64,000 nt of DNA, from NCBI GenBank assembly GCA_028023455.1, contig JAQFVV010006271.1:3936173-4000172 (forward strand), written 5' to 3'. The stretch is from Epiperipatus broadwayi (Eukaryota > Onychophora > Udeonychophora > Euonychophora > Peripatidae). Shown here in pieces: positions 50,678 through 62,899 of the stretch. The notes beneath the pieces were generated by a model, which was not told where the DNA came from, made no database searches, and was given only the letters and a program-made list of their open reading frames with translations. Made by a program: the position numbers and the translations under genes. Positions within the stretch are counted from its first letter, which is position 1; every line of letters starts with the position of its first letter.

Positions 50678-51975
50678 TGTACTATATTTTAATCTAGTGC
50701 AAGTAGCATTGTCAATTTAGAAGTTAAATTAATAAATTCCCAATAAAATATATATTTATTTAAATGTGTGATCAATTTAGTTTACACAATGTGGGTGTAT
50801 ATATTTTTATATATGTTAAAAGAAGTTGAAAAGAGAGAAAGAATACACAAAGTATAATAAAAACAAAAAAGGAAACTACTTTGTAGTTTTTACAAAAATA
50901 AAACAAGCTGTTATGGAAAACAAAATTGCAGCATTCTTTTAGTAATTAAAGATGGTGACCATGAAAAAAAAAGATTTTGTGGAATATTTTTTTTAAAAAT
51001 TTGGTATACATTAACAGGTGTCAATGGAAGTTGCATAGGAGATAAAAAAGAAAACAATAAAAGGAACAACACATTGTGTGAGGCTTCTTAGATCTTTGTT
51101 CCTGGAGAGAACATTCAAAATAAACATGGAGAAATTATGAAAAGTGTGCGAAACTACTCTTTCTAATATGTTGAATCATATTATGATGTGTGAGTAGAAG
51201 ATTTTTTGCCAGTGTTGCTTTTTATCTGATGACAGAAACTACCCTGAATTAAGCCATTTCCTACTAGATTTGAAACCACAACAACTTACAGAACACTAAC
51301 ATTGTGAACAGTAGATCCATTCCAAGAATAAAATCCATGCATTTTAAACATTATAAATCCTATACATGAACAGTTAAATTTACCAGTAAAAACTATTTAT
51401 TCAAATACCAGTGATCACTTTTATTGAACTTCTTAGTGTGATAAACTGTCCCTATGAGCCATACCAATTAAAATAAAATATTAGCAGTAGTTTTAATCCC
51501 TATTTATTTTTTTTATACTTTATTCTCTTGAAAGTATTAAACATTTTGTTTTGTATTAATAAATTTAAATATGGCTTACATTGCTATTTAGTTATTGATT
51601 TTTATTCTAAATTCATTACAACCTAACCATTATTATAACTTGATTAAATAAATTGCCAATGCTGTACTGAAAATGGAATTCTCTGGATATTCTGACTCAT
51701 TTCATTATAACTAAATAAATATAAAGGGTTTGACCAGAGGATTCTGATACATAATCCTGGCACATTTTAAAATAAATTAAAAGCTGGGCTACTTGTCCCC
51801 ATTATTATAATTGTTACATTAAGTGAAAGGGTGTTGTGTGAACAGGAAAGATAATTGCTTTTATTAAATTTTACTAAAATTTTCTAGCAAAAAATTAGTA
51901 GATTGAATAAAATTTGGTCACTGACAATGGGTAGTTAACTCATAAAGAAAACTCAATTATACTATGGATGTTACA
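50678..51975 (+). repeat. 5' LTR of second Gypsy element
   Basis: Aligns with 54404-55726 along its length, for example ttgaaaag after ttaaaagaag, and the shared tatactatggatgttaca end. Confidence 0.8.
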
Positions 51976-51976
51976 A

Positions 51977-51995
51977 TGGTGGCCTAACTTGAGGC
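51977..51995 (+). promoter_or_regulatory. Putative primer-binding site
   Basis: TGGTGGCCTAACTTGAGGC begins one base after the LTR. It resembles the tRNA-Lys1,2-complementary site with one inserted base and a few substitutions, the same primer class suggested for the 17-kb element. Confidence 0.5.
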
Positions 51996-52381
51996 TTTGA
52001 CAATAACCATGTCCTGAGATAGGAATAAAATAATATAATTTTTTTAAATAATTTTTTTTAGATGTGTTCAAAAATAAAATTTCTGTATTTTTTTTGTTTT
52101 GTTGCACTTAGCCTGTGTTTATATAAAAAGTTAGATAAAATGATGGAAATAAATTGCCTCATAAGGTAAAGTGACAGTGGTGGAAGCAACTTTGGCAAAT
52201 GTTTTAAGAAAAGATAAATACTAAAATAGAATTCAGGCAAAGTATGCGAATATCAAAGATATTGAAGTGATGATAAATGAAATGAAAAGACATACATAAT
52301 CTGATTTGCAAATGGGATAATTAAACCATAAATTTTGCATCCCAAGAATGGCTGAAAATTATAATATTGGTTAATAATATT

Positions 52382-52750
52382 GAAGTACATGCATTGTTTG
52401 ATTCTGGTAGTCAAATATCAGTCATGTCTGAGACTGTATATGCATGGATGATACAACAAACCCATAATATTCAAACTCTACCAGTGAGGAAGACTCTGGT
52501 AACTTTGGCCAATAATAAAAATGTATAACTAGAGCTAAAACAAGTATTGGCATGAATAAGAGTGGGAAAGAGAAACATACAACATGTTATGTTGATATTG
52601 TAAAAACCCATACAAGATAGAATATTAGAATCAGATTTTATGCATAAAACAGAGTTTAATTAACTATAAAGAAGGCAGTATTACATGTGATGGAGAGATA
52701 ATAGAATTTAAATCAAAAGAAAACACACTGCCAAAAGAAATATGTAGTAT
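52382..52750 (+). pseudogene. Protease fragment of second Gypsy element
   Basis: EVHALFDSGSQISVMSETVY keeps the aspartic protease DSG box. The frame is then broken by stops at several places (after NNKNV and elsewhere). Only about 400 bp separates it from the primer-binding site, so gag has been deleted. Confidence 0.65.
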
Positions 52751-53129
52751 ACGAAGCAAGACAGAGAGGGTACAATGGCAGAAATGGGAAAAGGCAATGA
52801 AGAAATAACTAGAGAAGAATAGTGAAAATTTTTCAGATAGACCATGAATAATTAAGGGATATGAAAACTGAATCAAGATTATAGATGACATGTCATATCA
52901 GGAATGATCATATCCAGTACCTTATTAATATTAAATGGAAGAGAAAAACAATTGTTGCAGATGGAAGAGTAGGGAATTATAATGAAGAGATCATGACCTT
53001 ATAACAATCCCTTGTTGATAGAGAAAAAGATGGATCAGTAAGGTTATGCTTAGATGTCAGACAGCTGGTTCTGTGGTAAGAATTTTTTTTTGACATTTGA
53101 TCTGATGGCCAGTACATTAGACTGTTTTA

Positions 53130-53595
53130 TACAGCTTTCAGATATAATGGCATATCTTACCAATTTAAAAGAAAGACATTTGAATTAAGAAACAGTGGGG
53201 CAGGATTGTTTGTGTGCCTGGACATAGTATTAGTATATGAAATCAAGAGTTTGGTGAACATTTAGATGGATGGTGTCATAATTGCATCTAAAAACTCAGG
53301 TGAGCATTTAAGACATTTGGAAATGTTTTTACAAGATTTCCAAGACAAATGTATCCACATTAATTTGCAAAAAAGTTGTATAACCACAGCAGAAGTCGGT
53401 TTTTTAAAACAATTGTTCAGTAAAACAGGGATTAAGCCTCATCCTGATAAAATACAAACCATCAGGGACTTCCTGGCCTCTAAGTCTGTGAGACAGGTTA
53501 AATCCTCTTTAGGACTATGTAATTTTTATAATATATTTTACAGGAACTGTGCCAGAAAACTAAGCCAGTCAACAAATTATATGCAGGAACAGTAA
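53130..53595 (+). pseudogene. Reverse transcriptase fragment of second Gypsy element
   Basis: Frame pieces SYQFKRKTFELRNSGAGLFV, then MDGVIIASKNSGEHLRHLEMF, and FLASKSVRQVKSSLGLCNFY match the RT of the 17-kb element. The catalytic YMDD is reduced to a stop followed by MDG, so polymerase activity is gone. The fingers region is mostly lost. Confidence 0.78.
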
Positions 53596-53619
53596 ACCTG
53601 ATAAAAAAGGAAAAAAAAA

Positions 53620-54390
53620 CAAACAAATGATCTGATAGCAATTGATTTTTACAGGCTGCTATTTAGTTTCCAGAAGATGAAGTACATATTAGTGGTATAT
53701 GTTTTTTTTAAATGGGTATGAGACTACCCTATGCACAACACTTTCCCAAAATGAGAAAACCAAAGCCAATATTATCTGAGCATGCAACTCTTTTCATGGC
53801 CAATGAGTGGAAAAAATGGATTGTGAAAATGAAAGACAGACAGTTTTGTAATCTATCTGTAACCCTCAATCAAACTGTTGTGAATGGGTGATGAGTAAAT
53901 TAAGAAGATTTTTTAGGGTGTACACATCTTCAAACCATAAAGAGTGGGTAAAACAGTTACCCAGAGTGGTGAATTACATCAACTGGACAGACAATGTGTT
54001 CACAAGGTTTGTGCTTGTTCGGCTACAGTACCATCAACCCATACCAATGGTATACAAGGCTAAGTTGCTAATCATTCCTGAACATATCTATGGAAATATG
54101 GATCAGAGAAAGACATCATTTAACATGAGACATGCAACAGTTGCAAGCTTAGACAGAGAGGGTATAAGATCCAAAGATTTTAAAAAGATGAATAGGGTAT
54201 GGATCTGGACCAATCCTGTTATCCAAACAGAGAAATGTATAAGCAAAAAGTTTCAGGAATTATAGGAAGAACCATATCAAATTGTTAGAGATAATGGTCC
54301 AAATGCATTTACTCTCATGAATAAAAAGGGAAAGAAAGGGAGTTTCAATGCAAGACCTTTAAGCCCACATAAAACAAATTCTTGTCATTG
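53620..54390 (+). pseudogene. Integrase fragment of second Gypsy element
   Basis: LIAIDFYRLLFSF (first Asp), ILSEHATLF (second Asp changed to Glu), and CCEWVMSKLRRFFRVY with the catalytic Glu. Then come VKQLPRVVNYINWTDNVFTR and a C-terminal GPY/F-like EEPYQIVRDNGPNAFTL. Several frameshifts. RNase H is missing between the RT and integrase parts. Confidence 0.75.
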
Positions 54391-54403
54391 ACTGTGGAGG
54401 TAT

Positions 54404-55726
54404 TGTACTGTATTTTATCCTAGTACAAACAGCATTGGCAATTTAAAAGTTAAATTAAAATATTCTTAATAAAAATATATTTATTAAAATATCTGATTGA
54501 TTTGGTTTAAACAATGTGGGAGTATATATTTTTATGTATGTTAAAAGAAGTTGAAAAGAAAGAAAGAGAATAAAAAGTATAATAAAAACAAAAAGGAAAA
54601 TTACTTTGTATTTTTTTGTAAAAATAAAACAAACCATTATTGAAAAGCCAGTAGTAGTATGAAAAAGAAAATTGTAGCATTTCTTTGGTAATTAGAGTTG
54701 GTGACCAAGAAAAAAGAATACTTTGTGGGTAAAATTATTTGAAATTAGTTTACATTAACATGTGTGAATGGGAGTTGTGCAGGAGATAAAAAAGAGGACT
54801 ATTGAAGGAATAACACATCATGCATCCAGTAGCTTCTTTTTAGATCTTTCTTTCTGCAAAGGAAAATAAACATAATTGTGGAGAAATTATAGAAAGTGTG
54901 CCAAATGACTTTTACTGATATGTTCAATAGTATTAAGATGTGAGAGTAAAAGATCTTTTGCCGGTGTTGCTTTTTATTTGATGCCAAGAACTACCCTGAG
55001 TTAAGCCATTTCCTACTAGATTTGAAACCACAAAGACTTATGGAACACCAGAATATTGAATAGTAGATTCATCCCAAGAATAAAATCCATGCATGGTAAA
55101 CTTTATAAATACTATACGCGAACAGTTATACTTACCGGCAAGTAATTAGTAATTCAAATACTAATGATCACTTTTCTTGAACTCTTAAGTGTGATAAACT
55201 ATCACCTTGAGCCATACCAATTAAAATACAATATTAGCAGTAGTTTAAATCCATGTTTATTTTTTATATTTTATTCTCTCAATAATATTAAATATCTTGA
55301 TTTGCATTAATAAATTTAAATATGACTTACATTGTTATTTAGTTAACGATTATTATTCTAAGTTCATTACAACTTAGTCATTATTGTAACTTGATTAAAT
55401 AGATTGTCAAAGCTGTACTGAAAACACAACCTCCAGATATTCTGACTAATTTCGTCATAAGTAAATAAATAAGTAGCGTTTGGCCAGTGGATTCTGATAC
55501 AGAATCCTGGCACTTTTTCAAATAAATTAAAAGCTGATTCACTTTTCCTCATTATTATAATAGTTACATTAGGTGAAAGGGTGTTGTGTGACCAGGAAAG
55601 ATAATTGTGTCTATTAAATCTTACTGAAATTTACTAACAAAAAATGTAATAGGTCGAACATAATTTGGTCACCGACTACATGTAGTTAACTCATAAACAA
55701 ACTTTAATTATACTATGGATGTTACA
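54404..55726 (+). repeat. 3' LTR of second Gypsy element
   Basis: Preceded by a weak purine stretch (gtggagg) where the polypurine tract is expected. Ends GTTACA like the 5' copy. Confidence 0.8.
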
Positions 55727-57387
55727 ATTTATCTTAACTTATTTATTTAACTTTCTTTTATTAACCTGCCTGTATTAAAAAAAAAAAAAAAACTATTTAA
55801 TTTTATTATGCTACTTTATTATTTTTCTATAAATATTTTATTTTCATTCAACTTGATTTTATTATATGTATTTCCATTATTATATTCACTTGCATATTCC
55901 TATTAATATATCTTTAAACTATTAATTTGACCTATTTATTTATGAATGTATTCTTCTTCTCAATATGCACATGCAAAAAAAAAAATATTTTATCCAATGG
56001 TTCCTCCATTATTATTTTTCTACAAAAACATTTCATTATTCTTCTATTTTTATTATTATTTTAGTTTTAAATAATAAAATTCTATACAGGTTTATCACCC
56101 ACATCAAAAGTTTTTAATATTATTATTAAACTCGTAATCTACTTCCCGTCCTTTTGTTTCTTTCCATTTATTATTCTGTCTGATTAATGTTAATTATCCT
56201 TGGTCATGTGCTTTCTTTTTTTTACCTTCTAACTATAATATAAATTATTTTTTTTCCTCTTTGTCTCTCCCTTGCTTATAATTACCTTGTCTCTTTCATG
56301 TTATGATCTATTTTGAACTTCATGTAACTGAAAACCTTTATACTTAGCAAAACTCCATAGTTCTTCAAACTGTCCTACCTTATTTTTAATAATATTCATA
56401 ATATTAACTATTAAAAATTCCTTTTCTATAGTATTTTTGAATAAGGCTGCCCTATAAATGGCTTCCCTGTTTTTTTCACTTTGTTTTAAGTCTACATTTA
56501 AAACGAACATTTACATTAACTTTTTCATTTTTAGTTTCTTGTGACTCTTTTACATTATCTTCTACCTGTATTATTTTCATTTCCAAATTGCTATACTTAA
56601 TCTACCTTGTTGTACTTCTGCTCTCACTTCCTTTATGCTTTTTCTACTATCACCTTTTCTTGACTTTTTTAACCAAATATAACGCTATGATTTTTTAGTT
56701 TTTCTCCATTACTTCACCCCACATTGCCTTTATTTTTCTAATCATTTCGACTTTGACTTAATTATTTTTCCCACACATTTATGCTCTGCATTTTTTTTTG
56801 ACTTTGTCTGAAGTCCTGAGACATTTCTTTTATCATATTCATCATAATTTTCATCAGCTACTATGTCTCATTCTCTTCTTTTTTCCACTAATTGAGGATT
56901 TTAAAAAATATCAGTCTTATGTTTTGGTTCCATTTATTTATCCATTGTTATGCTGTTTTTCATTTTCGACACAAAATTTCAATTTCAAAGTTGTTTTGTT
57001 TTTTTAATGTTTATTTCACTGATGCTTTAATATAAAATAAATTCAAAATATGAACTGTTTATTTATTGTCTTAAAATGAATCATACAACTTTCTCCAATC
57101 CCTTGTCATTTTTTTTTCTCTACCCATTCTTAATGCCCTAACTCTGCCCAAAATATCTAATTGTCTTCACTTTCTCTCTTTTCATTTAAAAGAAGAAAAA
57201 AACTTGTTTTGGTCAATTCTTTAATTTTAATTATACCACTTTCTTAAAATAAAATTATGCAATTTAGCATTTTTTTGAATAATTTCAAACAAGTAAAAAA
57301 AATAACTAGATGTCATTTATGTTGGTTCTGCTTCCACTTTTGTTAAGTTAAATGAACTGGATGGGCTAATAGATCATCTAGACATTA
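55727..57387. other. AT/T-rich sequence, nothing recognised
   Basis: Pyrimidine-rich on the + strand from about 55740 to 57180, with frequent C/T-rich words (ttcttctt, tttcca). No ORF with a motif. The minus strand is therefore purine-rich and could be an eroded Lys/Glu-rich gag-like coding stretch, but I could not confirm this. Confidence 0.4.
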
Positions 57388-58044
57388 TTTTTTTTCTTTA
57401 ATAAAAATAGAAACTTCTGTTATGCAAATTGTAAGATTTACTTTTATACATAGAAATATGATACAATTATATATTATAAATTCGATCTCCTCCACTGCAA
57501 TTTAAATATTGCTCCATACCAGTTCTTTAGGCAGAAAAGGATAATACCCAGAGGGTACATATGACCAAGCTGGAGTTATATATAAGATACATAACAATGA
57601 CTACATTAAAGCCACATATTTTCTCAACTGCAAAATTCAACACCTATCATTCAAAGCACTATTAGGTTTCGAAGTATAACATCATGTCACCAACAAATTA
57701 CAAAACCAACTAATGTACCCTGAATGACTGCAAACTAATTCAGCACCTAAGAAATCCCAACTATCTCAATCAAAAGAATAATATAATAAATTGCTACTCT
57801 CATTAATGATATGAGTAAAGAATTGAACAACAAAATTTTAATTTTCAAAGATAATTTATTTTAACTAAAATGGTTTTTAAAAATTGAATTTTTTTTAAAT
57901 TGATCTGAAGTATGATTTTTATATATAACAACATACATTCTTAATAAATTCACACAATAGAATAAATATAATATAAAGCAAAAAATAAATACAAGGCAAT
58001 AAAACATGCACATCAATAGTTCATCTTATGCCACTATATAGTAA
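57388..58044 (+). repeat. Dispersed direct repeat, copy 2
   Basis: Counterpart of 48027-48693. See that entry for extent and possible origin. Confidence 0.65.
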
Positions 58045-58090
58045 ATGTCTTCAAATCCAGCTTATAAAATAAAGCTTGATTAGAGACACA

Positions 58091-58145
58091 GCTCTCCACT
58101 GAGGTGATCCACAACCTGAAAAACCATTGGTCTAAAGGTAGAAAC
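58091..58145 (+). ncRNA. Hammerhead-like fold, family C copy 1, decayed
   Basis: Core box reads CTGAGGTGA (a two-base insertion relative to CTGATGA), then GAAA, a stem III ACC/GGT-type hairpin and GGTC. Stem I is mostly mismatched. Confidence 0.4.
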
Positions 58146-58497
58146 TTAATGATAGAGATTTTAAATTCTTTCTCTTTCGGCATTTATAAAAATAAAGTTA
58201 AGAGATATTGGTAAGCTACATCAAGTGATTATTTAAATGGAAGCTTAAAAGCAAGTTACAAAATTTAGAACTTGTTTTACTAATTATTATAAGTGTACCT
58301 TGATGGCTTTTGTGATACTATATGGCAGAGGCTATTACTATGTGGTGAAACTGAGCTGAATTCAGACCCACATTGCTATCTGGTTTGTAAGGCTGGATTT
58401 GAAGACATTTTAGTGTCTGAAAATTTCAGCCTTTTAAATTAATAGAAACATGTTTTATCAGTGCTAATTTTTGAGTATTTTAGATCTAGTTTCTAGA

Positions 58498-58558
58498 GTC
58501 CCAACCCTCCTCTGAGGTGAACCATAAGCTTAAAACCAATTGTTCTGGAGGTAGGGAC
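58498..58558 (+). ncRNA. Hammerhead-like fold, family C copy 2
   Basis: Stem I is conserved as inner CCTCC/GGAGG and outer GTCCC/GGGAC helices around an AAC/TA loop. The core has CTGAGGTGA, and AAAA in place of GAAA, so catalytic competence is doubtful. Confidence 0.5.
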
Positions 58559-59005
58559 TTAACAATAAATATTTTGAATCCTTTCTGTTTTGGCACATAC
58601 AAATAAAGCTTGTTTAGAGCTATTGATAAGATCCATCTACTGAACATTTAAATCAAATCTTAAAAGCAAGTCATGAAATTTATAACTTGTTTTATTATTT
58701 ATTATAATTGTACCTTTGATGGCTTTTGCGATGCTATATTGCAGAGACTATTAGTATATGGTGAAACTGAGCTGAATTCAGACCCATATGGCTATCTGGT
58801 TTGCAAAGCTGGATTTGAAGACGTTTACGTGTTTGAAAAGTTCAGACTTTTATCTGTTACTTAGATTTTTGCAGATTTTTTAAAATAATTTTCTTTAAAA
58901 TTTGAGATGTCTAAGAGAGAAATTATATGTCAAATAAAATGATGATTATTTAACTTATGTTCATAAAATATCCTGTGTGTAATATATTGTATTATAAATA
59001 TTGAT

Positions 59006-59196
<191 letters not shown>

Positions 59197-59699
59197 GTTT
59201 TAAAGATACTTTATTTGATTAAAATATTTATTTATTTGATTAAAATATAAATATTTTACATACAATAATCATGTTTTACATACAATAATTGTTACACTGA
59301 TTAATCAACTGTTTTACAAGATTCTACTGAATTTAAATTTTGTACATTTTGTTTATAAACAAGTATTACAAATAAATGAAATATCACACTTTTAAATGTT
59401 GACAATTATTAGTTTATCATCTTAAATGTTCTCCTCACAGTGGCATGGGAAATGAAACCAGACTCCATGTAGCTGCAAAAATATATGGAGTGCATGATAT
59501 TGGTCTCTTAATTTAATTTTTGATAATTTGTTTAAAAATATGGATTTTAGTGTTCAGGATGTTGCACTAAAGACAATGTGGCATCTCATATACGAAAGCA
59601 TAAAAAGGAGATATGTTTTATTCTAATCTGTGGGAATAGCTCTTTTTTAATATTTTCAATGAAACGATTAATTGTTGGTATTTGATAATGAATAATTGT

Positions 59700-59905
59700 T
59701 GATATAAGTTGTCAATAAGTTTGTAAAGTAGGACATGTAAAGAGAAAATGTTCTACTGTTTCTTCCTCTTTCCTACACATTCCACATATAACATCAATAT
59801 TTGCATTTGTCATTCTATTGGCTATGAATTCATTTGTTGGTAGAGCCTTTAGATTTATTTTGATCAAAAAATCCAGGTATTTAGGCTCCAAGTGCCAAAA
59901 TTTAA
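59700..59905 (-). pseudogene. LINE C-terminal zinc-binding tail
   Basis: NFGTWSL, then LPTNEFIANRMTNANID, VICGMCRKEEETVEHFLFTC and PTLQTY. The C..C...(T)VEH...C pattern with flanking aromatic residues is the zf-RVT-type domain after the reverse transcriptase. Stops appear at the frame borders. Confidence 0.7.
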
Positions 59906-60366
59906 TTTTCTTATGATGTCTTTGTTTGAAATAGTAAGTAATGATGAAGATATTTGCTGATTTGTTTCATTCATTATGACATTAACTTACCAGTAAAAGA
60001 TTTTACTGGAGAATAGGTTTTTTAGTGGTTTTGTATGCATTGAAATACCATCAAAAACGTTTTTATTATAATTGTTTTTTTATTGATGGTGGTGTATCTG
60101 TCAATGTAATTGGGAAAAAAACATTCAATATTAGGATAGAATTTCATAAGCTTGTTATCTCATTAATTACTTTGTGTATATAGAAGGTAGAAATACTGTG
60201 TAGTGATTGTACATTATGCTTTAAATGTTTTGCATGTTTTTAATGCTAATTGAAACTATTTTTCCCCCAAATCAACTTAATACATAGTGAATTGATTTTA
60301 TTTATAAATGAGTTGGAGTATGTTATTATTGGAGCATATTAATTTATCTTTGGGATAACAAACATG

Positions 60367-61320
60367 TTAACTAATAAAACCTTTGCATGCAAAGAAAGAT
60401 ATGTTTTCGAGAAGGAATTGATAATTTTTTTCAATTGATACTAATTGTTGGTTTTGAATTATTATTTTCATGTCATTATATCTTTTACTTAATGGAAAAC
60501 CTAAAAAATTCATTGGAGATGCTTTACACATACAGTCAATTTTTTTTTCAGTGAGAATCTGCCAGGCGGATGACTTTTCTTTATTGAAAATTATTGATGA
60601 ATTAACAGAGAATACTTCACGAATTAAAAAAGTGGAGCAATAAGTTTTTTTAGGTAAAAGGAACATCACTATGTCATCCATGTATGTGTTTTATATTGGT
60701 ATTTATAAGTGGAAAAAAATTTCCAGGCAGTTTTTCTTCTATTTCTAATAGCAAAGGATTAATGTAGTTAATAAACAATAATGCACTTAGTGGTGAATTT
60801 TGTGGTACAAAGTTTTTACAGAAGAATCCTGGTATTGTTTTCCCATTTAGAGTAATGTGTATTTCTCTGTTTAATAATAAGTTATCCAGAATATATATAA
60901 TTGGAATTTTGATATTTTGTGTTGAAAGACCCTTTAATAGCTTTTCAATGGGCACAGAGTCGAATGCTGCTTAAATATCTAATTGGACTTCAATAGAAGC
61001 TGCTTTTTTCCTTCATGAATTTCCTCTAATATCATTTTGAATAATGTAACTGCCCCATGTAATCAGTTATTCCTGGAAGGATCTGTAGTTGAATTTTATC
61101 CTTGATAAGTGATTCTATGATTTTAGTCATGAGAGGTGTCACTGATATTGGTCTCAGATTTTTCAATGGTGAAGGCAGAATGTATTTTTTTAAAAAATGG
61201 CGCAATTGATATCGGGTAGATCAATATAATGAATTTGCTTTGCAAGCTAGGAACACATGTTACGTATAATAGGGACAATGAAATTTGATAAATGATCGAG
61301 CACAAATTTAGAAATAGCAT
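60367..61320 (-). pseudogene. LINE reverse transcriptase
   Basis: From the N-terminal side: RPISVTPLMTKIIESLI, then LDI.AAFDSVPIEKLLKGL (catalytic Asp), FVPQNSPLSALLFINYINPL (the (G/V)PQ.SPLS..LF motif, with Asn in place of Gly) and, after a frame change near 60680, YMDDIVMF with both catalytic Asp, then a thumb-like GFPLS.RYND block. At least three frame breaks (about 61120, 60960, 60680). It would copy its own RNA onto a nicked chromosomal target. Confidence 0.78.
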
Positions 61321-62063
61321 GGATTCCAGGGTAATTATTTCTGGAGTGGATGTAAATTTTGCAGTATTTCAAGTTTGGAAATATCATGAATGCAATCTGT
61401 CACACCAAAAGTATGTGGTAAAAATATTGGAAGAGTATGATTTTGTAATTTGTCTTTAAAATGATAAAATATATGAGGCAACATATCTTGTCCTGCTATC
61501 ATTTCTTGATTTTTGGTAATTTGATGAGGGAATTATTTTTTTATCTATAACCAAGTGACCAGTCATGAGATTTAGCTAGATGAATTTTGGCTTTTTAATT
61601 GACAAGTATTCTGCTAATAATTGTTGAATTTGTTTATATTTTTGTTTTAATGTTATAATTGAGTCTATTGATGCAGAATCACAAGAGGTGTTTTTAAGTT
61701 TAATATTTATTGTATCCATATCTTTTACTAGTTTTGTTGGTGGGATTATTATTATGTGTAAAGTGCTTGATTGTGGATGATACTATGTTAATAAAAAAAA
61801 CCATGCATCAATTGGTTGCAAGGACAATATATCAATTTTCCTAAACAACATGCATATTTCTGACATCAATGCTTTGGGTGTGGCAGATTTTAAAAGCAAT
61901 CTAATTAAATTATTAAGTGACAAACTGTTTTACTTGAATATTTAGCTTCAAATGAACATTCAAATCCAGGTCATCAGAAAATGTTACTGGCTGCAAGGAA
62001 GGGGAGATTTGATAATGTAGTTCAGGTGAGTAAAACATAAATCGATTAAAGTTGAATTTTTCT

Positions 62064-62600
62064 TTATATAAACTGACATAAAGTTGAAAGAAAAGAATCC
62101 CTCAGCACTCTTAGACATTTATTAATCATATGCAAGTACTTCATAACAAAATCACAGTAAGGTATGTTTAAGTCTCCAATCATAATTGTAGGATATGAGT
62201 TTGTACATAAAAGCAGATTAATCTTATTGATTAATTGACTTATTAGGGAAGTTTTATTATACAAATACAGGTCTATAATATTTATTGTAAATGCTGTATG
62301 AATTAAAGAAATTATAATCATGTGACTGTCATGATAAATTATTCTGAATGCTTGAAATAATCATTTATGATGGATTAAAATCCCAATCCCAGCTGCAGCC
62401 AGGACATTTACTGAAAAATGGCAATATCCAAATTTACATAAAATTTCCTTGGGATTAATAGGTCAATTTACATAATATTTTGTCTCTGTAAAAAGTATTA
62501 TATGAGGAGAAAATTGTGTTATCCAATTACTTAATGCAAAAATGCATTGGATTGAATTGATTCCCCATCATTATTCTCTGATATACATAAATCCATTTTA
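62064..62600 (-). pseudogene. LINE APE-type endonuclease
   Basis: GIGILIHHK, then the frame 62321-62064 with INIIDLYLY and MIGDLNIPYCD. This is the (V/I)IGD(F/L)N motif of APE-like endonucleases, which nicks target DNA. N-terminal motifs upstream (an ETK-like piece near 62490) are broken by stops. Confidence 0.65.
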
Positions 62601-62899
62601 ATTCTGTAACAGCAAAAAATAATTTTAATAATGTCTATTATGACAGTAATTGTATTATAAATTACATCATGGCATTGTGTATTTAAAGTGGTCTACCAAG
62701 AAATTTCCAAAATAAATTATATATAGCATTATATATATATGTAGGCAGATTTTTCCAGTTATCCTGGTGAAACATATGAATAAAAATCTCACTTAATTTA
62801 ATGTACAGAAGGTCTTCTATGAAAAGTATACCTTTATTAGAAGAAAATTGTACATCTATTTGTGTTTCCATTTTGAAGTAGATGTATTAATATTCTAAA

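Larger units (their letters stand above)
50678..55726 (+). mobile_element. Decayed, internally deleted Gypsy-type element
   Basis: LTRs of about 1.3 kb (50678-51975 and 54404-55726) start TGTACT.TATTTTA and end GGATGTTACA. They are clearly more diverged from each other than those of the 17-kb element. The 2.4-kb interior lacks gag and keeps eroded protease, RT and integrase pieces that resemble the 17-kb element. It is an older, related insertion. Confidence 0.8.
58080..58900 (+). repeat. Retrozyme-like tandem repeat, family C, two units
   Basis: Two units of about 413 bp (core boxes at 58099 and 58512), with the same modules as families A and B: a tgcagaggct-type segment, ctatgtggtgaaactgagct, tagatctagttt, the hammerhead-like fold and an a.aataaagct segment. 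It is much diverged from A and B and not flanked by TA repeats. A 63-codon frame in it is a repeat artefact. Confidence 0.65.
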
